Part shown: positions 8,178 through 16,478 of the stretch, one piece after another
Layout: every line of letters starts with the position of its first letter
Numbering within the stretch: the stretch's first letter is position 1
NCBI RefSeq assembly: GCF_009720625.1
Contig: NZ_CP046266.1
Coordinates: forward strand, 4,879,501 to 4,943,500
DNA: 64,000 nt
Reading direction: 5' to 3'
Source: Metabacillus sediminilitoris
GTDB taxonomy: Bacteria; Bacillota; Bacilli; Bacillales; Bacillaceae
Made by a program: the position numbers and the translations under genes
The notes under the pieces: model-generated
Told to the model about the DNA's origin: nothing
Databases searched by the model: none
Seen by the model: only the letters and a program-made list of their open reading frames with translations

Positions 8178-9770
8178 TTACACCTTTTTTTTCGGAATAG
8201 CTATTGTAAATCGAGCTCCACCAGAATCACTAGTAGATAAATAGATTTGTCCTTGCATTAATTCGATTGTATTTTTAACAATAGATAGGCCAAGTCCATG
8301 ATTTTCTCCGACCTTTGTCGTAAAACCCTCTTCAAATATTTTTACATGATACTCTTCTGGAACACCCTTTCCATTATCTTCGATGTCAAAGATAATCTCA
8401 CTCCCAAAGTCAGTAAAAGAAACTTTGACATACCCAAGTTCTCCTTTAGCTTTACTTGCAGCTTCCATAGCATTATCAATGATATTTCCAAGAACGGTAA
8501 CAAACATTTTCGTGTTAAATGATCCAGGGATTTGTGCTAAATTGCTCTCTTCATCAATTTCTAGTTGTATTTTCATTTCCTTTGAACGATTAATTTTTCC
8601 TAGAAGGCAAGCAGCTATAAACGGGTCTTTAACGGAAGATGTTAAAAAAACAACAATATCCTGACGTTCTTTCACTTCATCGGATATCAGTTCCCTAGCT
8701 TCATCATATTGTTCTAGCGTAATCAACCCATATATCGTATTTAATTTATTTAAATATTCATGGTTTTGAGCGCGAATATTATCAGAAATACTCTTAATCT
8801 GTGAGACTTCATTTGTCAATTGTTCAATTTCTGAAATCGGCCTGATCGTTAATACAGCTCCACTTGTTTCTAGTTTTTGTATAATCGGCGCAGCATCGAC
8901 CATATATAGCTGGTGACCAAACAGAAACTTTTGATTTATTAAACTTTGTTTTGTTTGAATAACATAGTCTATAATTTTTATTAGACGAGTATCAACTACC
9001 TTTCCACCTATCTCATCTTGATCACCTTTTAGTAATTCCCTAGCTCTTTTATTTATGGAAGTGATGACATAATTTTTATTAAAAGCAACGGTAGCATCCC
9101 TTATCGACTCAATCGTAGCTTCTTTTTCTTTAAACAAAAATGATATTTCTTCTGGTTCTAAATTAAAAATTAGTTTCTTTACTCTTCTTGCTAAAAGAAT
9201 GGCTCCGATCATTCCAATAAAAATAATAATGATCGTAAACTGGAATAATTTTATACGGTACTCTTTCACTCTTTCTTCCGCTTCAACTGTTAAAAAACCA
9301 ACAGATGAAACACCAATAATAACTCCATTTTTATAAATAGGCGTTTTAGCTTTTATAGCTGGCCCAGAAATCCCAATACCTTCATATATAATCGATGCAC
9401 CCTCTTCAAGTACTTTACGACTGCTTGTCCCCATCTTTGTCCCGATATTTTCCGGTTTATGATGAGAATAACGAATACCTTCTTTATTACCAATAACGAC
9501 ATAACCAGCCCCAGTAAATTTACGAATTTCTTCAGAAATTGGTTGTATCGTTAAAGATGGATCAGGATCATCAAGGGCCTCGATAATTTTCTCCTTTTGA
9601 GCAGTCATTTTTGCCACCGTCATCGCTTGATTACCTAGTGACTTTTTTGTCATGTCATCAATCATCGAGGAAAAGATAACGCTTACAGAAAGAACTGTCA
9701 TCAAAACAATGATTGAAATAAATCCGATTAATTGGACAAGTAATGTAGGTTGTTTAAATATATTCCTCAA
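8178..9770 (-). CDS. CitA/DcuS-type sensor histidine kinase
   Basis: The 530-residue membrane kinase has a first helix at about residues 12-34, an extracytoplasmic single-Cache sensor domain up to about residue 175 (with GAGYVVIGNKEGIRYSHH and VGVSSVGFL-like signatures of carboxylate sensors), a second helix at about 176-194, and a cytoplasmic PAS domain at about 215-310. The dimerisation segment contains the probable phospho-acceptor His337 in AQNHEYLNKL. The ATPase domain shows the N box NIIDNAMEA and G boxes DNGKGVPEEYH and GLGLSIVKN. This is the layout of citrate, malate and fumarate sensors. It is upstream of, and cotranscribed with, the response regulator. Confidence 0.93.
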   Translation of the reverse strand: MRNIFKQPTLLVQLIGFISIIVLMTVLSVSVIFSSMIDDMTKKSLGNQAMTVAKMTAQKEKIIEALDDPDPSLTIQPISEEIRKFTGAGYVVIGNKEGIRYSHHKPENIGTKMGTSSRKVLEEGASIIYEGIGISGPAIKAKTPIYKNGVIIGVSSVGFLTVEAEERVKEYRIKLFQFTIIIIFIGMIGAILLARRVKKLIFNLEPEEISFLFKEKEATIESIRDATVAFNKNYVITSINKRARELLKGDQDEIGGKVVDTRLIKIIDYVIQTKQSLINQKFLFGHQLYMVDAAPIIQKLETSGAVLTIRPISEIEQLTNEVSQIKSISDNIRAQNHEYLNKLNTIYGLITLEQYDEARELISDEVKERQDIVVFLTSSVKDPFIAACLLGKINRSKEMKIQLEIDEESNLAQIPGSFNTKMFVTVLGNIIDNAMEAASKAKGELGYVKVSFTDFGSEIIFDIEDNGKGVPEEYHVKIFEEGFTTKVGENHGLGLSIVKNTIELMQGQIYLSTSDSGGARFTIAIPKKKV

Positions 9771-9991
9771 AAATCTGCCCCACTTTCAAAAAGCAGTTTG
9801 ATTTAGCCTTATATGTAACAATTTTTACACTTATATTAATTAACTGTTATTTTCCTGTCTATTGTCAATAGGTTTTAAAAAATATAAAGCAGGTTTCATC
9901 AAAGGACTAACCACGGAAATAGTTTTAAATGAAGAGAGATCTTTAATATAATAGTCATGATGTTTCGAAAATTTAAAAAAGGATGTGGACT

Positions 9992-10897
9992 ATGCCATAT
10001 AAATCTCGTAATGAATCTATAGAATTACTTATCCTGAAGACCTTAAACTCTCGAATCAGTTTATCTGACAAAGACAAACAGTACTATTTCAATCTTAAAA
10101 AGGGAAATGAAGGCGAGATATTGTTTGATACATTGACAGATAAGCTTCAGTGTGAATGTTTGATACTGAATGATTTGCTACTCAAACTAAATAACACCAT
10201 GTTCCAAATTGATGCCCTAGTGATTCTTTCTGATACCATTTATTTATTCGAAGTGAAAAATTATGAAGGGGACTATTATTACGAATCAGATCGATTATAT
10301 AAGAAGCCCAAATCGGAAATTACTAATCCTCTAAACCAGTTGAGTAGAAGTGAATCATTGCTGCGTCAGTTACTTCAAAACCTCGGATTTAATATACCCA
10401 TTCATGCTTCTGTCGTTTTCATCAACCCCGGATTCACCTTATACCAAGCACCTCTCAACAAACCTTTCATTTTCCCAGCTCAGGTTAATAGTTATATAAA
10501 AAAACTAAATATGATTACTAGAAAGTTAGATAAAAAACATAGGTTGCTAGCTGATAAATTAATTTCACTTCATATTAAAGACTCACCTTTTAAACTATTA
10601 ACAGCTTATGATTATGACCAACTTCGTAAGGGAATCACTTGTATTAAGTGCACCTCGTTTTCAATTTCTGTGCAGGGGAAAAAATGTGTTTGTGAAGAAT
10701 GCGGGCACGAAGAAGAGGTTACAGCTGCAGTCATGCGAAACGTAACAGAATTTAAACTTCTTTTTCCTGATCAAAGAATTACGACAAATGTCATTCATGA
10801 TTGGTGTAAGGTGGTAGAATCCAAAAGAAGGATTCGAAAGATTTTAGAAAGAAATTTTAAAAAAGTAGGAGTTCATCAATGGACCTTCTACGAATAA
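9992..10897 (+). CDS. NERD-domain nuclease-related protein with zinc ribbon
   Basis: The product has about 301 residues. Residues roughly 35-150 form a NERD domain, with KGNEGE, then QIDALVILSDTIYLFEVKN, where the E-x-K motif and preceding Asp resemble restriction-like nuclease active sites. A zinc-ribbon-like segment follows near residue 215 (CIKC and CVCEEC). The ATG at 9992 was preferred over one at 9983 because AAAGGA sits eight bases before it. The gene is alone, followed immediately by array 2. NERD proteins are widespread in Gram-positive bacteria, but their function is poorly defined; DNA processing is plausible, not shown. Confidence 0.85.
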   Translation: MPYKSRNESIELLILKTLNSRISLSDKDKQYYFNLKKGNEGEILFDTLTDKLQCECLILNDLLLKLNNTMFQIDALVILSDTIYLFEVKNYEGDYYYESDRLYKKPKSEITNPLNQLSRSESLLRQLLQNLGFNIPIHASVVFINPGFTLYQAPLNKPFIFPAQVNSYIKKLNMITRKLDKKHRLLADKLISLHIKDSPFKLLTAYDYDQLRKGITCIKCTSFSISVQGKKCVCEECGHEEEVTAAVMRNVTEFKLLFPDQRITTNVIHDWCKVVESKRRIRKILERNFKKVGVHQWTFYE

Positions 10898-10959
10898 AAA
10901 ATTTATTAATCTGGCTAAATTCTTGTTTCTTTTAAACTATGAAGGAGTCTCTCCTTCCT

Positions 10960-12216
10960 TGGTCTTCATCAAGAACTTTACTCTATCTCACTCGTCGGTT
11001 TTAGGCCTTCTTCTCTCGTATGAAAGACCTTTACTCTAACTACTCACCGGATTTGGGCCTTCATCTTTCGTATGAAGACCTTTTTTCTTGCTCACTCGAC
11101 GAATTTGGGCCTTCATCTCTCGTATGAAGACCTTTTTTCTTGCTCACTCGACGGTTTTGGGCCTTCTTCTCTCGTATGAAGACCTTTTTTCTTGCTTACT
11201 CGACGGTTTTGGGTCTTCATCTCTCGTATGAAGACCTTTTTTCTTGCTTACTCGACGGATTTGGGCCTTCATCTTTCGTATGAAGACCTTTTTTCTAGCT
11301 CATTCGACGGTTTTGGGCCTTCATCTCCCGTATGAAGACCTTTTTTCTTGCTCACTCGACGCATTTGGGCCTTCTTCTCTCGTATGAAGACCTTTTTTCT
11401 TGCTTACTCGACGGATTTGGGCCTTCATCTTTCGTATGAAGACCTTTTTTCTTGCTTACTCGACGGTTTTGGGTCTTCATCTCTCGTATGAAGACCTTTT
11501 TTCTAGCTTACTCGACGGATTTGGGCCTTCATCTTTCGTATGAAGACCTTTTTTCTTGCTCACTCGACGCATTTGGGCCTTCTTCTCTCTTATGAAGACC
11601 TTTTTTCTTGCTCACTCGACGGATTTGGGCCTTCATCTCTCGTATGAAGACCTTTTTTCTTGCTCACTCGACGGATTTGGGCCTTCATCTCTCTTATGAA
11701 GACCTTTTTTCTTGCTCACTCGACGCATTTGGGCCTTCATCTCTCTTATGAAGACCTTTTTTCTTGCTCACTCGACGCATTTGGGCCTTCATCTCTCTTA
11801 TGAAGACCTTTTTTCTTGCTCACTCGACGCATTTGGGCCTTCATCTCTCTTATGAAGACCTTTTTTCTTGCTTACTCGACGGATTTGGGCCTTCATCTCT
11901 CTTATGAAGACCTTTTTTCTTGCTTACTCGACGGTTTTGGGCCTTCATCTCTCGTATGAAGACCTTTTTTCTAGCTTACTCGACGGATTTGGGCCTTCAT
12001 TTTTCGTATGAAGACCTTTTTTCTAGCTCATTCGACGGTTTTGGGCCTTCATCTCCCGTATGAAGACCTTTTTTCTTGCTCACTCGACGCATTTGGGCCT
12101 TCATCTCTCTTATGAAGACCTTTTTTCTTGCTCACTCGACGGATTTGGGCCTTCATCTTTCGTATGAAGACCTTTTTTCTTGCTCACTAGCCAAATTTGT
12201 GTCTTCACCTCACCAA
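10960..12216 (+). repeat. 52-bp tandem hairpin array 2 (23 full units plus degraded ends)
   Basis: Cores begin at 11007, 11059, 11111, 11163, 11215 and so on to 12151: 23 consecutive units with exactly 52 bp spacing and no insertion or deletion. Degenerate units lie at 10964 and 12203. A typical unit is GGGTCTTCATCTCTCGTATG followed by AAGACC, TTTTTT, and a CTTGCTCACTCGACG linker. Units differ by base substitutions only (GGTC or GGCC; CTCTC, CTTTC or CTCCC; CGTATG or CTTATG). Read on the + strand each unit looks like an intrinsic terminator. No open frame of note exists in this stretch. Confidence 0.97.
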
Positions 12217-12240
12217 TAAAGGATAAATAGTTACATTAAT

Positions 12241-12258
12241 AGTGAGTAATTACTCACT
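12241..12258. promoter_or_regulatory. Palindromic operator O1 (probable TetR site)
   Basis: AGTGAGTAATTACTCACT is a perfect 18-bp palindrome that abuts the -35 box of the ABC exporter promoter. Confidence 0.8.
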
Positions 12259-12286
12259 TTACGAATAAACTAAAAGATTGTAACAT
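12258..12286 (+). promoter_or_regulatory. Promoter of the ABC exporter operon
   Basis: TTTACG at 12258-12263 and TAACAT at 12281-12286 with a 17-bp spacer. The promoter lies between two copies of the same palindrome. Confidence 0.6.
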
Positions 12287-12289
12287 AAG

Positions 12290-12307
12290 AGTGAGTAATC
12301 ACTCACT
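12290..12307. promoter_or_regulatory. Palindromic operator O2 (probable TetR site)
   Basis: AGTGAGTAATCACTCACT repeats the O1 palindrome with one change and covers the expected transcription start. O1 and O2 are 49 bp apart, start to start. Confidence 0.8.
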
Positions 12308-12329
12308 TAATCGAAAGAGGTGGAGAAAC

Positions 12330-13061
12330 TTGAATCATACAGATGCAATTGTCTCTATTCAACAAATCTCAAAAGCCTTTGGAAAACAGCAAGTCTTAGA
12401 AGATATTAATCTAGAAATTAATGAAGGCGAAATTTTTGGTCTTCTAGGACCATCAGGTGCAGGCAAAACGACGCTTGTTAAGCAGTTGATTGGTTTGGAG
12501 CTTCCAACATCAGGTGATACGTATTTATTTCAGGAAAAAATGCCTTCGTTAAACCTGATTGAAAGAGTTGGCTATATGGCTCAGTCTGATGCTCTTTATG
12601 GCGAGCTATCTGCAAAAGAAAATCTTCAATTTTTCGCCTCGCTATATGGCTTAAAAGGAAAAGCACAACAACAAAGAATCAATGAAGTGATGGAGATCGT
12701 TCAGCTTACAGACCATCTTTCGAAACTTGTTTCGAATTATTCTGGAGGAATGAAGCGAAGATTATCGTTAGCCATCTCCCTTTTGCATGAACCAGAGCTA
12801 TTAATTCTCGATGAACCTACTGTAGGAATTGATCCTGTTTTACGGAAAAGCATTTGGGAAGCCTTTTATGAACTTAAGAAAAATGGCAAGACGATTATTG
12901 TCACCACACATGTAATGGATGAAGCAGATAAGTGTGATCGTTTAGGATTAATGCGGGATGGCCGTCTTATTGCAATCGGGACACCTGAGGAACTGAAAGA
13001 AAAAACAAATTCAGCCACTATTGAAGAGGCATTTCTTGTTTATGGAGGTGCTAAATCATGA
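12330..13061 (+). CDS. ABC transporter ATP-binding protein
   Basis: This cytosolic ATPase of about 243 residues has Walker A GPSGAGKTT, signature YSGGMKRRLS, Walker B LLILDEPTVGID and the switch His in TTHVMDEAD. This is the pattern of ABC-2-type drug or lipid exporters. The start is the TTG at 12330 with AGAGGTGGAG before it; a GTG at 12291 is in frame but lies inside operator O2 and has no ribosome binding site. The stop overlaps the permease start (ATGA), which implies translational coupling. A TetR gene follows, and the twin palindromes upstream suggest repression by it. Confidence 0.92.
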   Translation: MNHTDAIVSIQQISKAFGKQQVLEDINLEINEGEIFGLLGPSGAGKTTLVKQLIGLELPTSGDTYLFQEKMPSLNLIERVGYMAQSDALYGELSAKENLQFFASLYGLKGKAQQQRINEVMEIVQLTDHLSKLVSNYSGGMKRRLSLAISLLHEPELLILDEPTVGIDPVLRKSIWEAFYELKKNGKTIIVTTHVMDEADKCDRLGLMRDGRLIAIGTPEELKEKTNSATIEEAFLVYGGAKS

Positions 13062-14089
13062 GAATAAAAGCACTCGTCATTCGAATATTACGGCAAATTA
13101 TTCGTGATAAGAGAACAATGGGATTACTAATCTTTGCACCGATCCTTGTTCTAACAATGTTGAATCTCGTTTTTAATGGGGAAGATTATCAACCTAAAGT
13201 AGGGTTTGTCGATGTTCCGCAGGCCATGATAGAAAAAATGAACCTGGAAGATGCGACAGTCACTAAATATGAAAGTGAAAAAACAGCGAAAGAAGATTTA
13301 TCAAATAAAGAGATTGATGGCTATCTATATGTTGAAGGCCAAACTCCATTCATTTTTCTCGAGGGCAGTGACCCTTCTGTAAATGGAGCAACTGTTAAAT
13401 GGATTCAAACTGCTTTATCGTCTCTGCAAGGAAATGGTGAAACGGCTAGTGAAATAGATGTACATTATTTACACGGCTCCAATGAAATGGGACAGTTTGA
13501 TTATTTTGGTCCAGTTCTACTCGGCTTTTTTGTGTTTTTCTTTGTCTTTCTGATTGCAGGTGTATCATTTTTACGAGAACGTACAACTGGTACACTTGAA
13601 CGATTGCTTTCAAGCCCTTTGCGAAAATGGGAAATCGTTATCGGCTATGTAATCGGCTTCGGGATTTTTACCATGTTACAGGCAACGATTATTGCTGCTT
13701 ATGCCATTTATGTTTTAGGTATGCTGATGGAAGGTGCATTCGGATTTGTGTTGTTAATTACTTTACTCCTTTCCTTAACAGCTCTAACACTTGGTATTTT
13801 ACTTTCAGCTTTTGCGAATAATGAGCTGCAAATGATTCAGTTTATTCCGATTATCGTTGTACCGCAAATTTTCTTTTCAGGGTTATTTAACTTGGAAACA
13901 ATTTCAGGCTGGCTTAGCTGGATTGGACCATTAACGCCGCTTTACTATGCTGCTGAAGCATTACGGGATGTGATGGTAAGAGGGTACGGCTGGAACGAAA
14001 TTTACATGAATCTTCTTATATTGGCTGGATTTTCTCTTGTTTTTATCATCTTAAATGTTTTTGCGCTTAGAAAGTATCGAAAAATTTAA
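13058..14089 (+). CDS. ABC-2 type transporter permease
   Basis: The 343-residue membrane partner of the preceding ATPase has one N-terminal helix (about residues 20-38), an external domain of about 120 residues, and five C-terminal helices beginning at FGPVLLGFFVFFFVFLIAG. The ERTTGTLERLLSSPLRKWE loop and the IPIIVVPQIFFSGLFNLE segment are typical of ABC-2 exporters. The pair probably expels a toxic or amphipathic compound. The substrate is unknown; the TetR gene downstream probably senses it. Confidence 0.92.
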   Translation: MRIKALVIRILRQIIRDKRTMGLLIFAPILVLTMLNLVFNGEDYQPKVGFVDVPQAMIEKMNLEDATVTKYESEKTAKEDLSNKEIDGYLYVEGQTPFIFLEGSDPSVNGATVKWIQTALSSLQGNGETASEIDVHYLHGSNEMGQFDYFGPVLLGFFVFFFVFLIAGVSFLRERTTGTLERLLSSPLRKWEIVIGYVIGFGIFTMLQATIIAAYAIYVLGMLMEGAFGFVLLITLLLSLTALTLGILLSAFANNELQMIQFIPIIVVPQIFFSGLFNLETISGWLSWIGPLTPLYYAAEALRDVMVRGYGWNEIYMNLLILAGFSLVFIILNVFALRKYRKI

Positions 14090-14209
14090 AGGTATTCAAA
14101 GCATTTTAACTTCTTTATAAAATCGGTTAAGATTAAGAAAAGCAGAAGTAAACCGATAATGAGTACAAAAATTTCGATATTTTTGTTATCAGATACAAAG
14201 GAGCAAAAA

Positions 14210-14866
14210 ATGTCTGAACAAGATAAAATGATAGATGAATTGTTTAACCATGAAGAAGAGCTGACAGAAAAGCAGAAGAAAATTTTAGCTGCTGCGATTG
14301 AAGCTTTTGCTGAGAAAGGATTTGCTGCAACTTCCACGAGTGAAATTGCAAAAAAAGCAGGTGTTGCTGAAGGCACCATTTTTCGCCATTATAAAACGAA
14401 GAAGGACTTACTCCTCTCGATTGTCGCGCCAATGATGGCGAAGCTAATTGCCCCCTTTGTCATTAAAGATTTTGATAAAGTATTAAAAGCTGATTTTGAA
14501 ACCTTTGAAGAATTCTTAAGAGCCATTATTGAGAATCGAGCAAAGTTTATCATCCATAACATGCAGCTTTTTCGCATTTTAATTCAAGAGATACCTTTTC
14601 AACCAGAATTAAAAGAACAATTTAAAGAGCATATTGCCAAAAAAATATTTACGCGATTTGAGAGGGTTATTGAATATTACCAAGCAAAAGGTCAAATTAT
14701 TGAAATGCCGACATATAGTGCCATAAGATTGACCATTTCCACGATTTTTGGTTATGTCATCGCAAGATATTTGCTCTTACCTGAAGCAGATTGGGATGAT
14801 CCCGAAGAAATTGAAAGAACGATACAATTTATTATGCACGGATTATCTCCTAAAAGTGAAATTTAA
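14210..14866 (+). CDS. TetR/AcrR-family transcriptional regulator
   Basis: The 218-residue repressor has its N-terminal helix-turn-helix at about residues 22-68: [20 protein letters not shown] then [20 protein letters not shown], the canonical TetR DNA-binding region. The remainder is the variable ligand-binding domain. I chose the ATG at 14210 because AAGGAG lies six bases before it. It is the last gene of the ABC exporter cluster, 120 bp after the permease, and most likely binds the AGTGAGTAATTACTCACT palindromes at 12241 and 12290. Confidence 0.92.
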   Translation: MSEQDKMIDELFNHEEELTEKQKKILAAAIEAFAEKGFAATSTSEIAKKAGVAEGTIFRHYKTKKDLLLSIVAPMMAKLIAPFVIKDFDKVLKADFETFEEFLRAIIENRAKFIIHNMQLFRILIQEIPFQPELKEQFKEHIAKKIFTRFERVIEYYQAKGQIIEMPTYSAIRLTISTIFGYVIARYLLLPEADWDDPEEIERTIQFIMHGLSPKSEI

Positions 14867-14870
14867 AGAT

Positions 14871-14914
14871 GAAGGGTAGAAGAATTGTTATCGTATTCTT
14901 CTACCCTTCTTATG
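14871..14914 (+). terminator. Intrinsic terminator after tetR gene
   Basis: GAAGGGTAGAAGAAT pairs with ATTCTTCTACCCTTC around a short loop; T-rich DNA follows. Confidence 0.85.
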
Positions 14915-14932
14915 TCTTCATACGCTTTGTCT

Positions 14933-15088
14933 TCAAGAGCGAACCTGCTTTTTCATTGGTTTTTGTTTCACCCAATTATTTTCTAATTCATCCTGAACCT
15001 TATTCACTAAACATTTAAGATATGTATTTAAATCAAAACGATCATGCTCTACAAAATCAGCTAAAGATACTTTACTTTCTCTTAACAT
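14933..15088 (-). CDS. Small hypothetical protein, 51 residues
   Basis: A short frame opening MLRESKVSLADFVEHDRF, with AAGGAGGAAATAAAT directly before the ATG at 15086-15088, an excellent ribosome binding site. The protein is charged and soluble, with no membrane helix and a basic C-terminus (KQKPMKKQVRS). I do not recognise a family. It is divergent from the J-domain protein gene and ends near the tetR terminator. The coding call rests on the ribosome binding site and the protein-like composition. Confidence 0.6.
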   Translation of the reverse strand: MLRESKVSLADFVEHDRFDLNTYLKCLVNKVQDELENNWVKQKPMKKQVRS

Positions 15089-15244
15089 ATTTATTTCCTC
15101 CTTTTTTATCTTCTTATCTTTATCATTCCCAAACTATCATTCTTTTATACATAAAAAATATAACTTTTTATAAAAAATGGGTCATTTTTGATAGGAAGTG
15201 CAAAAAAAGAGGTATTCATCCTTATATATATAGTAGAAGAAATA

Positions 15245-15868
15245 ATGTCTTACGAGGGGCAGGGGTATTTTTTGAACACTGATCAAGCATTTGAAATGTT
15301 GAAGGAAGCAGGGGTAACAGATAATATTGAGACGTTTCGAAACTGGCTGCGTGAAGGGAAGATTAGAGCAACCGGATTTACAATCGATGAAGATGCCTTA
15401 AATCAATTTATAAATGAGCAGACCATTCCAAATAAAGATGAGTTGATTCGTCAATTAACATTAAAACTTAAAGTACAAGATGCACATATAAAAGGATTAG
15501 AAGAACTTCTTGAGAATACAACAAAGCAATTAACAAAGCAAAAAGATCAGTTAAATCATGAAATGATGTTATTAATACATAAGAAAAACAAATTAAAACA
15601 AGAATCAATTGATTTATTAAGAGAAAATATTGAATTACGTGATGAAATTATCTCATTAAAAGAAAGACTTGGAAACAATCATGTTGAGCAGGCTGCACTC
15701 CCAAACGAATATCGTCAAAAACTCGGACTATCTAAACGGGCTAGTGATAAAGACGTGTTAGCTGGTTTTAAAGAGTTATTAAAACTAGCTCATCCAGATC
15801 GAGGCGGCAACGCAAAAATATTTCAATATATAAAAACGGATTATGATGAGTTGAGAAATAAAGTTTAA
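15245..15868 (+). CDS. HTH / coiled-coil / J-domain protein
   Basis: The product has about 207 residues. The N-terminal 50 residues (TDQAFEMLKEAGVTDN, then FRNWLREGKIRATGF) resemble a MerR/excisionase-type helix-turn-helix. A long Lys/Glu/Leu-rich coiled coil covers about residues 65-145. The last 45 residues resemble a J domain with the HPD signature in LAHPDRGGNAKIFQYI. J domains stimulate Hsp70 (DnaK) ATPase. The start is uncertain: ATG 15245 has a weak ribosome binding site, while a TTG at 15272 has AGGGG upstream. A DnaK-recruiting role tied to DNA or a client is inference. Confidence 0.75.
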   Translation: MSYEGQGYFLNTDQAFEMLKEAGVTDNIETFRNWLREGKIRATGFTIDEDALNQFINEQTIPNKDELIRQLTLKLKVQDAHIKGLEELLENTTKQLTKQKDQLNHEMMLLIHKKNKLKQESIDLLRENIELRDEIISLKERLGNNHVEQAALPNEYRQKLGLSKRASDKDVLAGFKELLKLAHPDRGGNAKIFQYIKTDYDELRNKV

Positions 15869-15884
15869 GGGTAAAAAGACCGGT

Positions 15885-15937
15885 CGATTATTTTTATAAC
15901 TCAGATGATGAATGAATCTGAGTTATAAAAATAATCG
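15885..15937. terminator. Bidirectional terminator, 22-bp perfect stem
   Basis: Arms at 15885-15906 and 15916-15937 are perfectly complementary over 22 bp with a nine-base loop. It lies between convergent genes and directly abuts the stop codon of the leftward gene. Confidence 0.9.
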
Positions 15938-16321
15938 TTATGTGAAGAAATGATACGTTGAATAAATAACCCATATTAGAATCAGACTCCAAAATAAGAG
16001 GATGAAAGACCCAACTATCCAATTTTTAGGTTTACCTTTTTTCATTAACTCATTTGCCTTTTCTTCACAATCCTTTATAGCAAGCTCCGGTATCATTTTT
16101 AAAGCAAGCATGACACCTAATGGTACGATAATAAGATCGTCTATAAACCCTAGAATCGGTATGAAATCAGGAATTAAGTCAATTGGACTGAACGCATATG
16201 CAACCACACAAATAGCAAATAGCTTTGCATACAAGGGTACTCTATCATCTTTATAAGCAAAATAGAGAATAAAAACCTGCTTCTTCAAATTCTTTGACCA
16301 AGCTTTCATTTTTTTTAACAA
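15938..16321 (-). CDS. DUF1232 (YkvA-like) membrane protein
   Basis: This small membrane protein of 127 residues contains the DUF1232 signature DDRVPLYAKLFAICVVAYAF followed by SPIDLIPDFIPILGFIDDLI, then a C-terminal membrane helix (about 102-122). The family is widespread and its function is unsettled. The start is TTG 16319-16321 because AGGAGA lies seven bases upstream; in-frame upstream codons have no such site. Its stop touches the shared terminator. Confidence 0.85.
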   Translation of the reverse strand: MLKKMKAWSKNLKKQVFILYFAYKDDRVPLYAKLFAICVVAYAFSPIDLIPDFIPILGFIDDLIIVPLGVMLALKMIPELAIKDCEEKANELMKKGKPKNWIVGSFILLFWSLILIWVIYSTYHFFT

Positions 16322-16423
16322 TTTAATTCTCCTAATCTCATTTATTTTATTAAAGTATAGCAAAAGTATTTAATAAGTTCCTTAATCTTAAGGCATTTAG
16401 TCATCTAATTAATGAAATAAAAA

Positions 16424-16453
16424 ATGAGAGCCTATCCAATTAGGATAGACTCT
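16424..16453 (-). terminator. Intrinsic terminator after MFS gene
   Basis: AGAGCCTATCC pairs with GGATAGACTCT; read leftward it is followed by a T-run. Confidence 0.8.
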
Positions 16454-16478
16454 AAATCGCTTATTCTTTTAAAATTTC

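Noticed and set aside
9983..9991. Earlier ATG for the NERD gene
   Set aside because: The ribosome binding site AAAGGA would touch this codon; the next ATG at 9992 has proper spacing.
10960..12216. CRISPR array
   Set aside because: The whole 52-bp unit, including the part that would be the spacer, is repeated with only scattered substitutions; there are no unique spacers and no cas genes.
12291..12329. GTG start for the ABC ATPase
   Set aside because: The GTG is part of operator O2 at the expected transcription start, and a TTG with AGAGGTGGAG follows at 12330.
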